DNA of 64,000 nucleotides from a bacterium (GTDB taxonomy: Bacteria; Planctomycetota; SZUA-567), in the NCBI GenBank assembly GCA_003245715.1, contig QKCJ01000024.1, forward strand, positions 170,325-234,324. The letters run 5' to 3'. The notes beneath the pieces were generated by a model. It was not told the DNA's origin, searched no databases, and was given only the letters and a program-made list of their open reading frames with translations. The position numbers and the translations under genes were made by a program. Numbering within the stretch: the first letter of the stretch is position 1; the number at the start of each line of letters is the position of its first letter. Below, piece by piece: positions 17,851-26,949 of this stretch.

Positions 17851-18939
17851 TTATTTATTACGTACAGACTTGGTCCCCGGAACCTGACCGTAGCGGTCAA
17901 CGAGGTTGTCAATTTCAACAGTCTCGCCCTTTGAGGTATCCTGAATAATTACATCGCTGCGAACGGTTGTTTCAATCGGGCAGGCCGAAACACTCTGGTT
18001 TCTCTTGAGTACCCAGACCAGACGTTCTGGCTTGACAACGCGCATGCGAGTGACTGTTTCATACTTTGCCGGCACATCAACACGGCGCTTGGTCTCAGGC
18101 GTGACCATGACATTACGCTCAATTGTGCGGTACTTTGCAGGGATTGTTTCATAGCGGTACTCTGCCGGGCGGTCAAGGACCTTCTTTGAAACCTGCTCAT
18201 ACTTTGCCGGGATCACCACCTTCTCAACTCTGGCAGGAGAAATAACCTTGCGAACCTTCATCACCCGTGTTTCAGCCGGGATCACCTGAGTTGTTGTACG
18301 GGCTGGCTCTACCAGGCGTTTTTTCTCAATTATCTTGAACTCAGCAGGGATTACCCGGGTTGCATAACAGTCGATCTTGCTGCCGTCGGTGTCACAGCCA
18401 GGGACTTCCTCACGCACAGTCCTCTCCGGGCGAACCATGATGCGCTCGGTATAAGTTTCATAACGGGCCGGCACAAAAACCTTCTCGGTACGGGCTGGAA
18501 CAACTTCAACTGTTTCATCCGCCCATTCATAGCAGGCAGGAACGGTCTTGTAGTCAGTGCCTTCGGGCTGAACCAGTTTCTTTTCGCAGACAGTCTTGTA
18601 ACAGGCCGGTGAGACAAGAATGGCCTTTTTCTGCTCAGGCTCAACCATGATGGTTTCCATCTTGCTTTCATAGACAGGCTGGACTGTTTCATAATACCAT
18701 GACTGATCGCGCACCAGCACCCGCTCATTGATAGTCTGCATCACAGCCCGGCGTTTCTCAAGACACCACGCGTAACCAGGCGCAGCAGATGGTGTGCGAT
18801 GCCCCTCGACAAACGGAACCTCATCGCCAAGCATATGGTTGGTACCCGGAACAATCTCTGAGGCGTAAACCCCGGCAGCACTCAGAACCATGCTCAGCAC
18901 AATGGCCAACAATTTCGTAATTTTCTTTTCAGTATTCAT
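17851..18939 (-). CDS. Exported protein with nine ~23-residue 'IPAKYETV..VVxPER' repeats
   Basis: 362 residues from the ATG at 18939, chosen because GGGGGAT lies 7 bases upstream. A signal peptide (about 1-25) is followed by a short linker and nine tandem repeats covering about residues 70-330. The consensus is V-[IV]-P-A-[KR]-Y-[ER]-T-V-x-x-[KR]-x-[VM]-V-x-P-[EA]-[RT] plus 4-5 variable residues; the fourth and fifth copies are separated by an insert with two cysteines ('GCDTDGSKIDCYA'). Alternating hydrophobic residues suggest a stack of short beta-strands. Similar repeats occur in other Gram-negative exported proteins, but I know of no defined function. Probably periplasmic or outer-surface. 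It has its own terminator. Confidence 0.75.
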   Translation of the reverse strand: MNTEKKITKLLAIVLSMVLSAAGVYASEIVPGTNHMLGDEVPFVEGHRTPSAAPGYAWCLEKRRAVMQTINERVLVRDQSWYYETVQPVYESKMETIMVEPEQKKAILVSPACYKTVCEKKLVQPEGTDYKTVPACYEWADETVEVVPARTEKVFVPARYETYTERIMVRPERTVREEVPGCDTDGSKIDCYATRVIPAEFKIIEKKRLVEPARTTTQVIPAETRVMKVRKVISPARVEKVVIPAKYEQVSKKVLDRPAEYRYETIPAKYRTIERNVMVTPETKRRVDVPAKYETVTRMRVVKPERLVWVLKRNQSVSACPIETTVRSDVIIQDTSKGETVEIDNLVDRYGQVPGTKSVRNK

Positions 18940-19224
18940 AGTTTTATCCCCCATAGTTAAGGTGGTAATAGTGTTAGATACAAATCCCGGAATATCCCCA
19001 ATGAGACACTCTGAAAATTTCCCTTTGCTCTTATTTTAATCCATGTCTGTTTTTTTTTCAGCATTAATCTATATTTTTCCGGTAAAAAATGAACCCCGTC
19101 TGCAAATCAGATTATAACCGCCTCAGACAAAAAACTTGCCTGTAATGCGGCTATGAATATAATTCTCTGCTACCAAATATAACTTGAACGATTAATAAAA
19201 GATAAAAACAGGAAAGACTGGAAA

Positions 19225-19854
19225 ATGAGTGAGATTGAAATTAAATTCATGCCTGTAGGAATGCTGGCGGTTAACTGTGTTGTTGTGAAAAAAGACGATC
19301 AGGCACTGATTTTTGACCCCGGAGCTGACCCGGACGCGATCAAGTCTATGCTTAACGGCGCAAAACCGGTCGCGGTCATTCTTACCCATTCGCACTTTGA
19401 TCACGCCGGAGCAATCGACGAACTGCTTGAGGAGTTTGATGATTGCGAATATCTCTGCCACCCCGAATGCGACCGTCTGGCGCAAGACCCGCACACAAAC
19501 CTCAGTATGTTAATCGGCGGCATCCCGGTAGCAATATCCCCGGCAACACGAACCATTGAAGGCGGGCAGACCCTGCAACTGGCTGGTATTGAGATTGAAA
19601 CCTTCCACGTTCCGGGACACTCTCCCGGCCAGCTCTGTTTTTATATCAAAGATGCCGGCACGGTAATCTGCGGCGATACGGTATTTAACGGTGGAATCGG
19701 GCGCAGCGATTTTCCGGGCGGCGACGGGGATTTACTGGTCGAGAAAATTCTGCAGATGCTCAACTCCCTGCCGCCGCAGACCAAACTCATCCCCGGTCAT
19801 GGCAGCAGCACCACCGCCGGATATGAGCTTAAATCCAATCCGTACCTCCGCTGA
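19225..19854 (+). CDS. MBL-fold metallo-hydrolase (glyoxalase II/YcbL-like)
   Basis: 209 residues, cytoplasmic. The binuclear metal site is complete: THSHFDHAG for metal 1 and 2, H in 'VPGHSPGQ', D in 'CGDTVFNGGIGR' and H in 'IPGHGSST'. It lacks the C-terminal helical glutathione-binding domain of true glyoxalase II and has the length of YcbL-type hydrolases, so the likely activity is thioester hydrolysis with unknown substrate. GGAAAGACTGGAAA precedes the ATG. The archaemetzincin gene follows about 55 bases later on the same strand. Confidence 0.88.
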   Translation: MSEIEIKFMPVGMLAVNCVVVKKDDQALIFDPGADPDAIKSMLNGAKPVAVILTHSHFDHAGAIDELLEEFDDCEYLCHPECDRLAQDPHTNLSMLIGGIPVAISPATRTIEGGQTLQLAGIEIETFHVPGHSPGQLCFYIKDAGTVICGDTVFNGGIGRSDFPGGDGDLLVEKILQMLNSLPPQTKLIPGHGSSTTAGYELKSNPYLR

Positions 19855-19910
19855 TTAATTAATATTTGCAAGAGCGCTTTTGCTGCTTAATAAAAAATAT
19901 GTATAAAATT

Positions 19911-20873
19911 ATGAAATCACACGCCCGGTTATTGTTTCTGCCAACGCTCTGCCTGCTGCTTTTTAGCTGCAGCGAGGCTGATTTTGCCGGGTTCACCAGT
20001 AAAAACGCTCAAACCGTCACCACGGCCAAATCAAACACCAAACAACACCCGAAGTTCATCCGCATGGAGGAAATCTATAATCAAACCTCGCGGCTGAACC
20101 CGTTACAAAAAAAAATGCCGCCGGTAAAGTATAAGGAATGGCGCTACTTCTGGAAAGAAAAAGAGCAAACCCCGCAGCAGTATGCCGGAAGCTTTCCGGT
20201 AACCCTTGAAAATAATCGCCGGATGCTCCTTCTGCGCCGCGTCGGAAACTTCAGCAGTTTTGAGGAATCAGCCTTCAGGCAGACGGCGGATTTTCTCTCG
20301 CTTTATTTCCAGTGCCCCGTAAGAATCGGCCGCGATATTACTGTTAACGACTTCCCAGAAACAGCCCAGAAAAATGACCCAAAAGACGGACTGACGATTA
20401 ACTCGGTCTACCTGACCGATAAAATACTCAAGCCCGGACTTCCTGCTGACTGCTGGGGCGTTATGGCAATTTCTGCAAACAACATCTATAAGGCAGAAGG
20501 ACTCTCAGTCCAGTACGGCGACACCTTAATCTATGGCCGAGCCGGGGTTATCTCAATCTATCACATGAAAAGCGCCGACCCTCAGACCTACCTGATGCGC
20601 ATCCTTAAAGGCGCGTCACACGAAACCGCGCACCTGCTCTCAATCCCGCACTGCACGACCTGGCTCTGCAATATGAACGGCAAGGCAAATATGCAGGAAT
20701 TCGACCGATCCCCGCTTTATATGGCGCCGGACTGTCTTGCGAAGCTGATATTCGCCACCAACGCAAATATAAACAGGCGTATGACTGAACTTGAAAACTT
20801 CGCAACCAGTAATAATCTGGCTCCCGATTACCTCAACTACTGCCAGCAGGCAAACGCACTTCTGCAGAAATAA
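19911..20873 (+). CDS. Lipoprotein archaemetzincin-type metalloprotease
   Basis: About 320 residues from the ATG at 19911; ATG 19899 and TTG 19866 are also in frame and no start has a clear Shine-Dalgarno. Lipobox LFSC places the lipidated cysteine at C20. The C-terminal part has the archaemetzincin motif: H237-E238-T-A-H241, H247-C248, C253 and M255 (catalytic zinc ligands, catalytic Glu and Met-turn). The family glycine in HExxHxxG is serine here. A C-terminal CxxC usually completes the structural zinc site; here only C275 is kept and the partner position is Ala272. Archaemetzincins are usually cytoplasmic, so a lipoprotein form is unusual. Substrate unknown. Confidence 0.82.
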   Translation: MKSHARLLFLPTLCLLLFSCSEADFAGFTSKNAQTVTTAKSNTKQHPKFIRMEEIYNQTSRLNPLQKKMPPVKYKEWRYFWKEKEQTPQQYAGSFPVTLENNRRMLLLRRVGNFSSFEESAFRQTADFLSLYFQCPVRIGRDITVNDFPETAQKNDPKDGLTINSVYLTDKILKPGLPADCWGVMAISANNIYKAEGLSVQYGDTLIYGRAGVISIYHMKSADPQTYLMRILKGASHETAHLLSIPHCTTWLCNMNGKANMQEFDRSPLYMAPDCLAKLIFATNANINRRMTELENFATSNNLAPDYLNYCQQANALLQK

Positions 20874-21034
20874 CCTCCGCACGCCCAGCCCTCGCCAGCC
20901 CAACAAGAAACATATTTATTACCTTTATTTTACAAATATTGCCAAATTGGTGCGTTACAGGTTTGCATAGGCTATATTCTCTGGTAAATTAATAACAAAT
21001 AAGAAATTTCAGAAATATATCTATTACCGGAAAG

Positions 21035-21763
21035 ATGAAGATGGCTGAGAATAATTCAGGGCTGCGCAAATCACTGCTGATAATGGCGAAGATTGCCGAG
21101 AACCGTAAGGGTCTGTCTTTCACACACTTGCGCAGGCTCTGCGCGGACATGCCGTCGGCGACGCTCTCACGCCTCCTGAAGGTGTTGATTGACGAGAAGT
21201 GGCTTGATAAGGACAAACACGGGCATTATTATCCGGGGAATGTTTTCATGTCTTCAGCCGACATCATCAGCGGGCAGAGCAACCGTCAGCAACTGATCCA
21301 GAAACGCATCAAGATGCTCGCGCAGGACACCTGCGAATCAGCGGCTTTTATCGAGTGGAATAATGAGGGCTATTTCACCTTCCGCAGCAAGTATGAGATG
21401 CCGGAGTCGTATCATTACATGGAAGCCGGACAGAGCAGTAATGACATATTTAACCACGGTTTTGCACTGCTGGGGATGGCGTACTGTAATTACGAACAGT
21501 TGCAGAAGCTGTATATCCGCCATGAGATGCCTGAGGGTGAGAGGGAGAAGCACCGCAAATACTTGCAGGTACTGCGGCAGGAGAAGGTGATAATCAAGCA
21601 GGACAAGGGAATCCGCATCGCAGCCGCGGCGGTTAATTCGAGTAATAACCTTGTAGGGGTAGTCGGTATCTCGATGCTGCCAAGGGAGCTGAGCGACTCA
21701 GACAAGTCATTTTATTTCAGCCAGGTCAAATCCGCCGCCGAGGATATTGTTTCGTATTTTTGA
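21035..21763 (+). CDS. IclR-family transcriptional regulator
   Basis: 242 residues. A winged helix-turn-helix lies at about 8-70 ('SLLIMAKIAENRKGLSFTHL', 'PSATLSRLLKVLIDEKWL'), followed by an IclR-type effector domain (about 80-240). The effector domain is more divergent than usual. IclR proteins repress or activate nearby catabolic genes in response to a small molecule. No catabolic operon is adjacent and no operator is obvious, so the target is unknown. AAAGATGAAG precedes the ATG; a second in-frame ATG two codons later is possible. Confidence 0.82.
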   Translation: MKMAENNSGLRKSLLIMAKIAENRKGLSFTHLRRLCADMPSATLSRLLKVLIDEKWLDKDKHGHYYPGNVFMSSADIISGQSNRQQLIQKRIKMLAQDTCESAAFIEWNNEGYFTFRSKYEMPESYHYMEAGQSSNDIFNHGFALLGMAYCNYEQLQKLYIRHEMPEGEREKHRKYLQVLRQEKVIIKQDKGIRIAAAAVNSSNNLVGVVGISMLPRELSDSDKSFYFSQVKSAAEDIVSYF

Positions 21764-21815
21764 TGATTGACGATTAATTATCTCACCCAATTACATTAAA
21801 ACCAAACATCAATAT

Positions 21816-22307
21816 TCAACGCAAAACATCGTTCACAAAATAATACAAATAATATTCCAGAAATAAACTCTTAAAAACATATATTCTATACTCCTGATAT
21901 GACGTAATTTTATGATTCAGATCGCATATCAAGTAACAGAAGCTATCAGCTAGCGAGAGGCTCGGTTCGAAGTACAAAAATACTTTATTTTTTTCCGGAT
22001 TATTGAGATCGGGTTCAACCATACCTAGATCTTTAGCCAGAAGATCATAATCCTTTCCACAGCTATCAAACTCAATTGCAGTATCCCTGAATAGGTTATC
22101 GCTCTCTTTTATTATCTCATAAAAGATATTTTCTTCGTATCTAGAATAGATTAAAACAGGTGTTTGGTTTTTGATAGAATTGACAGCATGACGCAATACA
22201 TTTTTCCGTGTTTGAAGATCAAGCTTGACCGGATACGGCCAGGGGATAAACGGCAATAGCAGCAGAAATAAACCTGCCAGAACTTTTTTGTGGTAACTTA
22301 TTTTCAT
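21816..22307 (-). CDS. Hypothetical exported or membrane-anchored protein
   Basis: 163 residues, family not recognised. A basic start and a hydrophobic run (residues 9-27) indicate a signal peptide or anchor. The rest is rich in Phe, Tyr and acidic residues, with two cysteines in 'SFCYLICDL' and one in 'DSCGKDY'. Its A+T content is clearly higher than in its neighbours, which may mean recent acquisition or weak constraint. AGGATATGAAA precedes the ATG. ribE lies downstream in coordinates but upstream in transcription, 81 bases away. Confidence 0.6.
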   Translation of the reverse strand: MKISYHKKVLAGLFLLLLPFIPWPYPVKLDLQTRKNVLRHAVNSIKNQTPVLIYSRYEENIFYEIIKESDNLFRDTAIEFDSCGKDYDLLAKDLGMVEPDLNNPEKNKVFLYFEPSLSLADSFCYLICDLNHKITSYQEYRIYVFKSLFLEYYLYYFVNDVLR

Positions 22308-22388
22308 ATCCTGCCCTGAAGTATGAAAAAGTCTAAATTATAGTTTGAGTCAGTATCACGTTTACAACTCTGCAAATCGCCGCGAATA

Positions 22389-23027
22389 TCAGATAAAGCC
22401 GTTCTCACGCAGCAGTTCTTCAGTTACCCCGCTACCTGAGCCAATCTCAAGTTTTCGCGCAATATACCGAGCCAGCACATCAACCTCAAGATTTACCTCC
22501 GCACCCGCCCGGTACGCGGCAAAGGTCGTGACGCTGACCGTATGCGGGATCATGCTCACGGAAAAACTGTCGCGTTCAGCTTTTACAACCGTCAGCGATA
22601 CCCCGTCGATAGCTATCGAGCCTTTACTCGCCACCAGCGGCGCAATCTCACGCGGCAGCGAAAATGTCCAGATTATGCTGTCGCCGACCGGATTAACCGC
22701 TAAAACCTTGCCGACCCCGTCAACATGCCCCTGCACAAAATGCCCGTCCACCTTGCCGCCATAGACCATTGCCGGCTCAAGATTTACAGTGTCACCGGGC
22801 TTTTTGTTCTTCAGAGTCGTGCGTTTTACCGTTTCACTCACAGCGTCAAACTCCGCAATCCCTGAAGAATACGCAGTAACTGTGAGGCATGAGCCGTTTA
22901 CGGCGATCGACGCGCCTATCGCCGGAATTTCTTTAAGTCCTGAAATATCAACAGCTAACTTCAATCCGCCACCTGAGGGGACAATTGATTTGATAATGCC
23001 TGTAGCTTCAACCAGACCTGTGAACAT
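22389..23027 (-). CDS. ribE: Riboflavin synthase alpha subunit
   Basis: 212 residues, usual family length. Dismutates two 6,7-dimethyl-8-ribityllumazines to riboflavin. The two homologous halves both show the fold: 'MFTGLVEATGIIKSI' opening, 'SLTV' and 'MVYGGKVDGHFVQGHVDG' in the first, and 'SIAIDGVSLTV' with 'IPHTV' in the second. It stands apart from other rib genes. I looked for an FMN riboswitch in the 115-base upstream spacer and did not find one. Confidence 0.95.
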   Translation of the reverse strand: MFTGLVEATGIIKSIVPSGGGLKLAVDISGLKEIPAIGASIAVNGSCLTVTAYSSGIAEFDAVSETVKRTTLKNKKPGDTVNLEPAMVYGGKVDGHFVQGHVDGVGKVLAVNPVGDSIIWTFSLPREIAPLVASKGSIAIDGVSLTVVKAERDSFSVSMIPHTVSVTTFAAYRAGAEVNLEVDVLARYIARKLEIGSGSGVTEELLRENGFI

Positions 23028-23156
23028 AGTAAAGAACCTCTTGCATTAAAAGCCGGAAAACATAACCTATTATATTATATGTAGTACGCCAGTATATGCG
23101 ATACGGGCGGAGATTACAATACGCAATCAAAACTCCAAGTTATGAGGAATATAATA

Positions 23157-24863
23157 ATGAAGGACAAAACTCTCGTCACCGCCGCCCTGCCCTACGCAAA
23201 CGGCAAACCGCACGTTGGCCATATCGCCGGTGCTTATCTTCCGGCTGATACCTATGTCCGCTTTCTGCGCCTGATGGGTAAGGATGCGGTATTTGTCTGC
23301 GGCTCAGACGAGAACGGCGCACCGATCACCTTCTCGGCAATCAAGGAAGGCGTCACCCCGCAGGATATTGTCGACCGTTACCACGCTGTGCTCTCAGAGT
23401 CATTCAAGGGGCTGGGGATTGATTTTGATTATTACGGCCGCACCCACTGTGAAAAGCATAACGGAATCTCACAGGAATTTTTCACAACGCTGCATGACAA
23501 GGGGCATGTCGTAAAACGCTCATCAGAGCAGGTATACTGTACTGAGTGTAATATGTTTTTGCCTGACCGCTATATCGAGGGTAACTGCCCGCACCCGGAC
23601 TGTAAGAAACCAGGCGCGCGCGGCGACCAGTGCGAGAGCTGCGGAAGACCTGTTGATGCGACCAAGCTTGAAGACCCGGTTTGTATGGTCTGCAAGCAAT
23701 CAGGGCGTGAGGGTAAGGGCTGCATTGAGGTACGCGAGACTACTCACTGGTATCTGCGTCTTGACGCGTTTGAAAAAGACCTGAGGGCTTATCTTGACCT
23801 GCACCCTGAGTGGCGCGAATCAGTCAAGCGTTTCTCCTACGGCCTGCTTGATCAGGGACTGCGCGAGCGCTGCGTGACACGTGACCTTGACTGGGGGATT
23901 CCCGTACCGCTTGAGGAGGCTGAGGGTAAGGTCTTATACGTCTGGTTTGACGCGCCTATTGGCTATATCACCTTCACCCGCCAGTATCTTGAGTCACTCG
24001 GCAAGGAAGAAGAATGGAAAGATTACTGGTATAATCAGGACAATGGCCTGGTACATTTTATCGGTAAGGATAACACAGTCTTTCACGCGGTGATGTTCCC
24101 GGGCATGATGATGGCGCATGGTGACTACCGGATGCCGGATACGGTCGTCTCAAATGAATTTCTTAATCTTGAAGGTGACAAGATCTCAACCAGCCGCAAC
24201 TATGCGGTATGGGTGAATGAATATCTTGAGGCGTTCAGCCCTGATCCGCTACGTTATTACCTGACAGCGATTGCCCCTGAGAACTCTGACAGTGATTTCT
24301 CATGGCAGGGCTTCCAGAACCGTAATAATGGCGAGCTTGCTGATAACCTCGGCAACTTCATTCAGCGCAACCTCGCTTTCTGCAACAAATATTTTGAGGG
24401 CAAGGTTCCGCCTGCTGAGAATATTTCTGACGCCGGTAAAGAACTCCTTGAAGAGATCGAGAAAACCCGCACCGAGCTTGCCGAACTCTTCGATGGTCAC
24501 CGCTACCGTGACGCGCTTGAGCGTATCATGCTTCTCTCACGCAAGGGCAATGAATTCTTCAGCGCGGAAGAACCATGGAAGAGCCGCAAGGATGACATGG
24601 CTAAATGCGGCGCGACAATTTACACCTGCATGATGGTGATTGAAGCGTTGTCGGTATTCATGTCACCAATTCTCCCGTTCTCAGCCGCAAAACTCCGTGA
24701 ATGCTTAAATATCCCGGCGCTTTCTGCTGGCGACTGGAACACAGACGCGGTACTTAAGTCCGGACACACGATCAATACCCCGGAAGTTCTCTTCCCAAAA
24801 ATCGACGATGCGATGATTGAGGAACAGGTTGCCAAACTGACCCCAAAGGCCAAAGCTGAATAA
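23157..24863 (+). CDS. metG: Methionyl-tRNA synthetase
   Basis: 568 residues from the ATG at 23157, chosen because GAGG is 9 bases upstream. Class I synthetase: 'ALPYANGKPHVGHIAGAYL' carries the HIGH equivalent (HVGH), the CP domain has a zinc knuckle pair (CTEC..CPHPDC and CESC..CMVC), and the KMSKS loop reads KISTS, a variant I also associate with Bacteroidetes enzymes. The C-terminal anticodon domain is present, but there is no EMAP/tRNA-binding extension. A strong terminator follows. Confidence 0.96.
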   Translation: MKDKTLVTAALPYANGKPHVGHIAGAYLPADTYVRFLRLMGKDAVFVCGSDENGAPITFSAIKEGVTPQDIVDRYHAVLSESFKGLGIDFDYYGRTHCEKHNGISQEFFTTLHDKGHVVKRSSEQVYCTECNMFLPDRYIEGNCPHPDCKKPGARGDQCESCGRPVDATKLEDPVCMVCKQSGREGKGCIEVRETTHWYLRLDAFEKDLRAYLDLHPEWRESVKRFSYGLLDQGLRERCVTRDLDWGIPVPLEEAEGKVLYVWFDAPIGYITFTRQYLESLGKEEEWKDYWYNQDNGLVHFIGKDNTVFHAVMFPGMMMAHGDYRMPDTVVSNEFLNLEGDKISTSRNYAVWVNEYLEAFSPDPLRYYLTAIAPENSDSDFSWQGFQNRNNGELADNLGNFIQRNLAFCNKYFEGKVPPAENISDAGKELLEEIEKTRTELAELFDGHRYRDALERIMLLSRKGNEFFSAEEPWKSRKDDMAKCGATIYTCMMVIEALSVFMSPILPFSAAKLRECLNIPALSAGDWNTDAVLKSGHTINTPEVLFPKIDDAMIEEQVAKLTPKAKAE

Positions 24864-24890
24864 GTATTTTTGCTTAGCTACAAATTTTAA

Positions 24891-24926
24891 AATAGCCGCA
24901 GACTTTTGTCATGCGGCTATTTTTTT
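24891..24926 (+). terminator. Rho-independent terminator after metG
   Basis: AATAGCCGCA (24891-24900) pairs perfectly with TGCGGCTATT (24912-24921) and runs into a T tract. It ends metG and faces the 3' end of the convergent pabB-pabC gene. Confidence 0.88.
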
Positions 24927-24949
24927 ATTACTTCAGAAAAACAAAAATA

Positions 24950-26701
24950 TCACTCCCCCCCAACCAGTCGGCAGCGGATCAAGCCGCGCAAGGAATTGAT
25001 TAAAAATAAATCCTCAACCTCAGCCAGCCTATTAACCGGCAGGCTGCGCTCCTGAAGATGCCCCCGCCTGATAAGCGCCGCCCGGGCTGTTCCGGCTAGT
25101 AAGCCATCCGTCAGCGGCGGGGTGTACCATTTCCCGCCAAGCCTGTACAGAACATTGGCAATCGTTGACTCGGTGATATTTCCTGACTCATTGTAAAGCA
25201 GGACATCGTCAACGCCTTCAGACGCTGACGCTTTACATAAGTCATAAATTTGACGCTTTGTTGTTTTATGATGCAAGTATGGATTTTTCGAGTTAACGTT
25301 GACACCAGAAAGAGCAACCGTCCACTCCCGCCGCGCACCTTTATTAAATGCCGCAGACTCGACGGATAATTCACCGACAGGACTGAGCAATAATTTTACC
25401 CGCCTGACCTGCCCGGAAAATTCCAGCGCAAAACCATTGAGAAGCGAAACCGCTTTTTCACGCGAGAAGTTTATACCAAGCTCGCTTACCGATTTTTCAA
25501 TACGCGCAAAATGTTCGTTTATAAAACGAAAACGCCGGCCACTGAAATGAATGGTCTCAAAAAGTGAATAGTTACTCCGAACCTGCTCAATAACTTCAGC
25601 CTTGTCAAGCGACTCCTGATACTCCGAATCAGCCAGCGAATCCCAGACAATCCCGCCGCCAACGCCGTAATCAAGTACGCCCGTGTTATTATCAAGCACC
25701 GCAGTACGGATCGCCACATTTAAACGCGCGCTCTTATCCGGCGCAAAATAACCGATAGCTCCTGTATACAAACCCCGCCCCTCTTCTTCAAGCACAGAAA
25801 TTATCTCCATACTCGCAACCTTAGGAGCGCCGGTAATTGACGCGCAGGGAAACAGACTCTGCATAACCTCAACAGGTCCGGACTTTGCCCTGGCGGTCAC
25901 AGTGCTGGTCATCTGCAGAACCGTCCGGTGCTGCTCGATACAGAACATCTCCGGCACCTCAACACTGCCCGCTTCAGCAACCCGCCCCAGATCATTGCGG
26001 ATCATATCAACGATCATCACATTCTCGGACCTGTCCTTCTCGGAAGCCACCAGTTCATCCTTAAGGCAGGCAATGTCAGAACCCGCACGCACCGCCCGTG
26101 TACCCTTCATCGGCTTTACAACAACGTTTCCATCTTCCATCTCAAAGAACAACTCAGGACTGACAGAACAGACTGAAAATTCCGCAGTCCTGATAAAGGC
26201 CGCGCAATCTGTAGGCTGCATCGAATAAAGCTCAAGAAAGAATGAATACGGATCTCCGACGAATCTGTACTTTCGTTTATAGGTAAAATTAACCTGATAG
26301 GTGTTACCGGCAGCAAGATGCTGATGCACCTGATTTATCGCCGTGTTATAATGGTCACGGTTGATGGTTTTACAGCAACTGCTCAGATGAAAGTCGCGAT
26401 TATCTGACACCGGCAATTCGGCAAGATGTTCATATTTTTCATACACGCCAAACCAGACCAGCGGACATGACGAGTTTGATGTTTTTACTCTCATTGCCCG
26501 GTCGATGCCGGCCGCCGCATCATAACTGACAAAACCAGCCGCATAATAACCCTTACTCAATACCCGGTCAATCTCCTTAAAACACTGAGCCACTTCAGAG
26601 CTGTCACTGGCGGTAATTATCGCTACAGGCGAAGAATATACCTGCCACGCGCCGGAGTTGCGCAATATTACCAGATCATTTGTATCCTCAATAAATGGCA
26701 T
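24950..26701 (-). CDS. pabBC: Fused aminodeoxychorismate synthase component I / aminodeoxychorismate lyase
   Basis: 583 residues from ATG 26701 (TTG 26707, closer to GGGGAA, is an alternative). Residues about 1-375 are a chorismate-binding PabB domain with 'KPMKGTRAVR' (the PIKGT-type lysine of ADC synthases), 'CSVSPELFFEM', 'SENVMIVDMIRNDLGRV' and 'SITGAPKVASMEI'. Residues about 380-583 are a PabC-type PLP lyase with 'HHKTTKRQIYD' (lysine) and 'NESGNITESTIANVLYR'. Together with a PabA amidotransferase, not in this window, it makes p-aminobenzoate for folate. The fusion is known in other bacteria. It diverges from znuA across a 248-base region that contains a palindromic operator candidate. 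Confidence 0.92.
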   Translation of the reverse strand: MPFIEDTNDLVILRNSGAWQVYSSPVAIITASDSSEVAQCFKEIDRVLSKGYYAAGFVSYDAAAGIDRAMRVKTSNSSCPLVWFGVYEKYEHLAELPVSDNRDFHLSSCCKTINRDHYNTAINQVHQHLAAGNTYQVNFTYKRKYRFVGDPYSFFLELYSMQPTDCAAFIRTAEFSVCSVSPELFFEMEDGNVVVKPMKGTRAVRAGSDIACLKDELVASEKDRSENVMIVDMIRNDLGRVAEAGSVEVPEMFCIEQHRTVLQMTSTVTARAKSGPVEVMQSLFPCASITGAPKVASMEIISVLEEEGRGLYTGAIGYFAPDKSARLNVAIRTAVLDNNTGVLDYGVGGGIVWDSLADSEYQESLDKAEVIEQVRSNYSLFETIHFSGRRFRFINEHFARIEKSVSELGINFSREKAVSLLNGFALEFSGQVRRVKLLLSPVGELSVESAAFNKGARREWTVALSGVNVNSKNPYLHHKTTKRQIYDLCKASASEGVDDVLLYNESGNITESTIANVLYRLGGKWYTPPLTDGLLAGTARAALIRRGHLQERSLPVNRLAEVEDLFLINSLRGLIRCRLVGGE

Positions 26702-26750
26702 AAACAAACATATTCCCCTGATAAGTCAGTTAATATTTTTCAGCAGGACA

Positions 26751-26771
26751 GTAATTGGCATTTGCAATTAC
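26751..26771. promoter_or_regulatory. Perfect 7-7-7 palindrome, candidate Zur operator
   Basis: GTAATTG (26751-26757), 7 bases, then CAATTAC (26765-26771). It overlaps the -35 element of the promoter upstream of znuACB. GTAAT...ATTAC arms resemble Gram-positive Zur boxes as I remember them, and the spacing fits a Fur-family dimer. Zur control of the zinc importer is inference. No zur gene is in the window. Confidence 0.5.
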
Positions 26772-26789
26772 AAGGCAGCAAAATATAAT
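26762..26789 (+). promoter_or_regulatory. Predicted promoter of znuACB
   Basis: TTGCAA at 26762-26767, 16-base spacer, TATAAT at 26784-26789. A start near 26796 gives a leader of about 150 bases before znuA. The -35 lies inside the palindrome at 26751-26771, as expected if a repressor blocks polymerase. Confidence 0.55.
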
Positions 26790-26949
26790 AGTTAAGATCA
26801 GAGCAGAGGTGGCGGATGAATCCGGAAACGCGAAACCCGGCAAAATTCTTCCTACTGTCAGTACCTGAACTGTTATCAATTGCGCAACCATTTCTGCACG
26901 CCTGCACCTGCTTTTAATCTGTTAATTACGAATCATAAAGGTATTAACC

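Noticed and set aside
23028..23156. FMN riboswitch upstream of ribE
   Set aside because: The spacer is short and I could not find the conserved multi-stem pattern.
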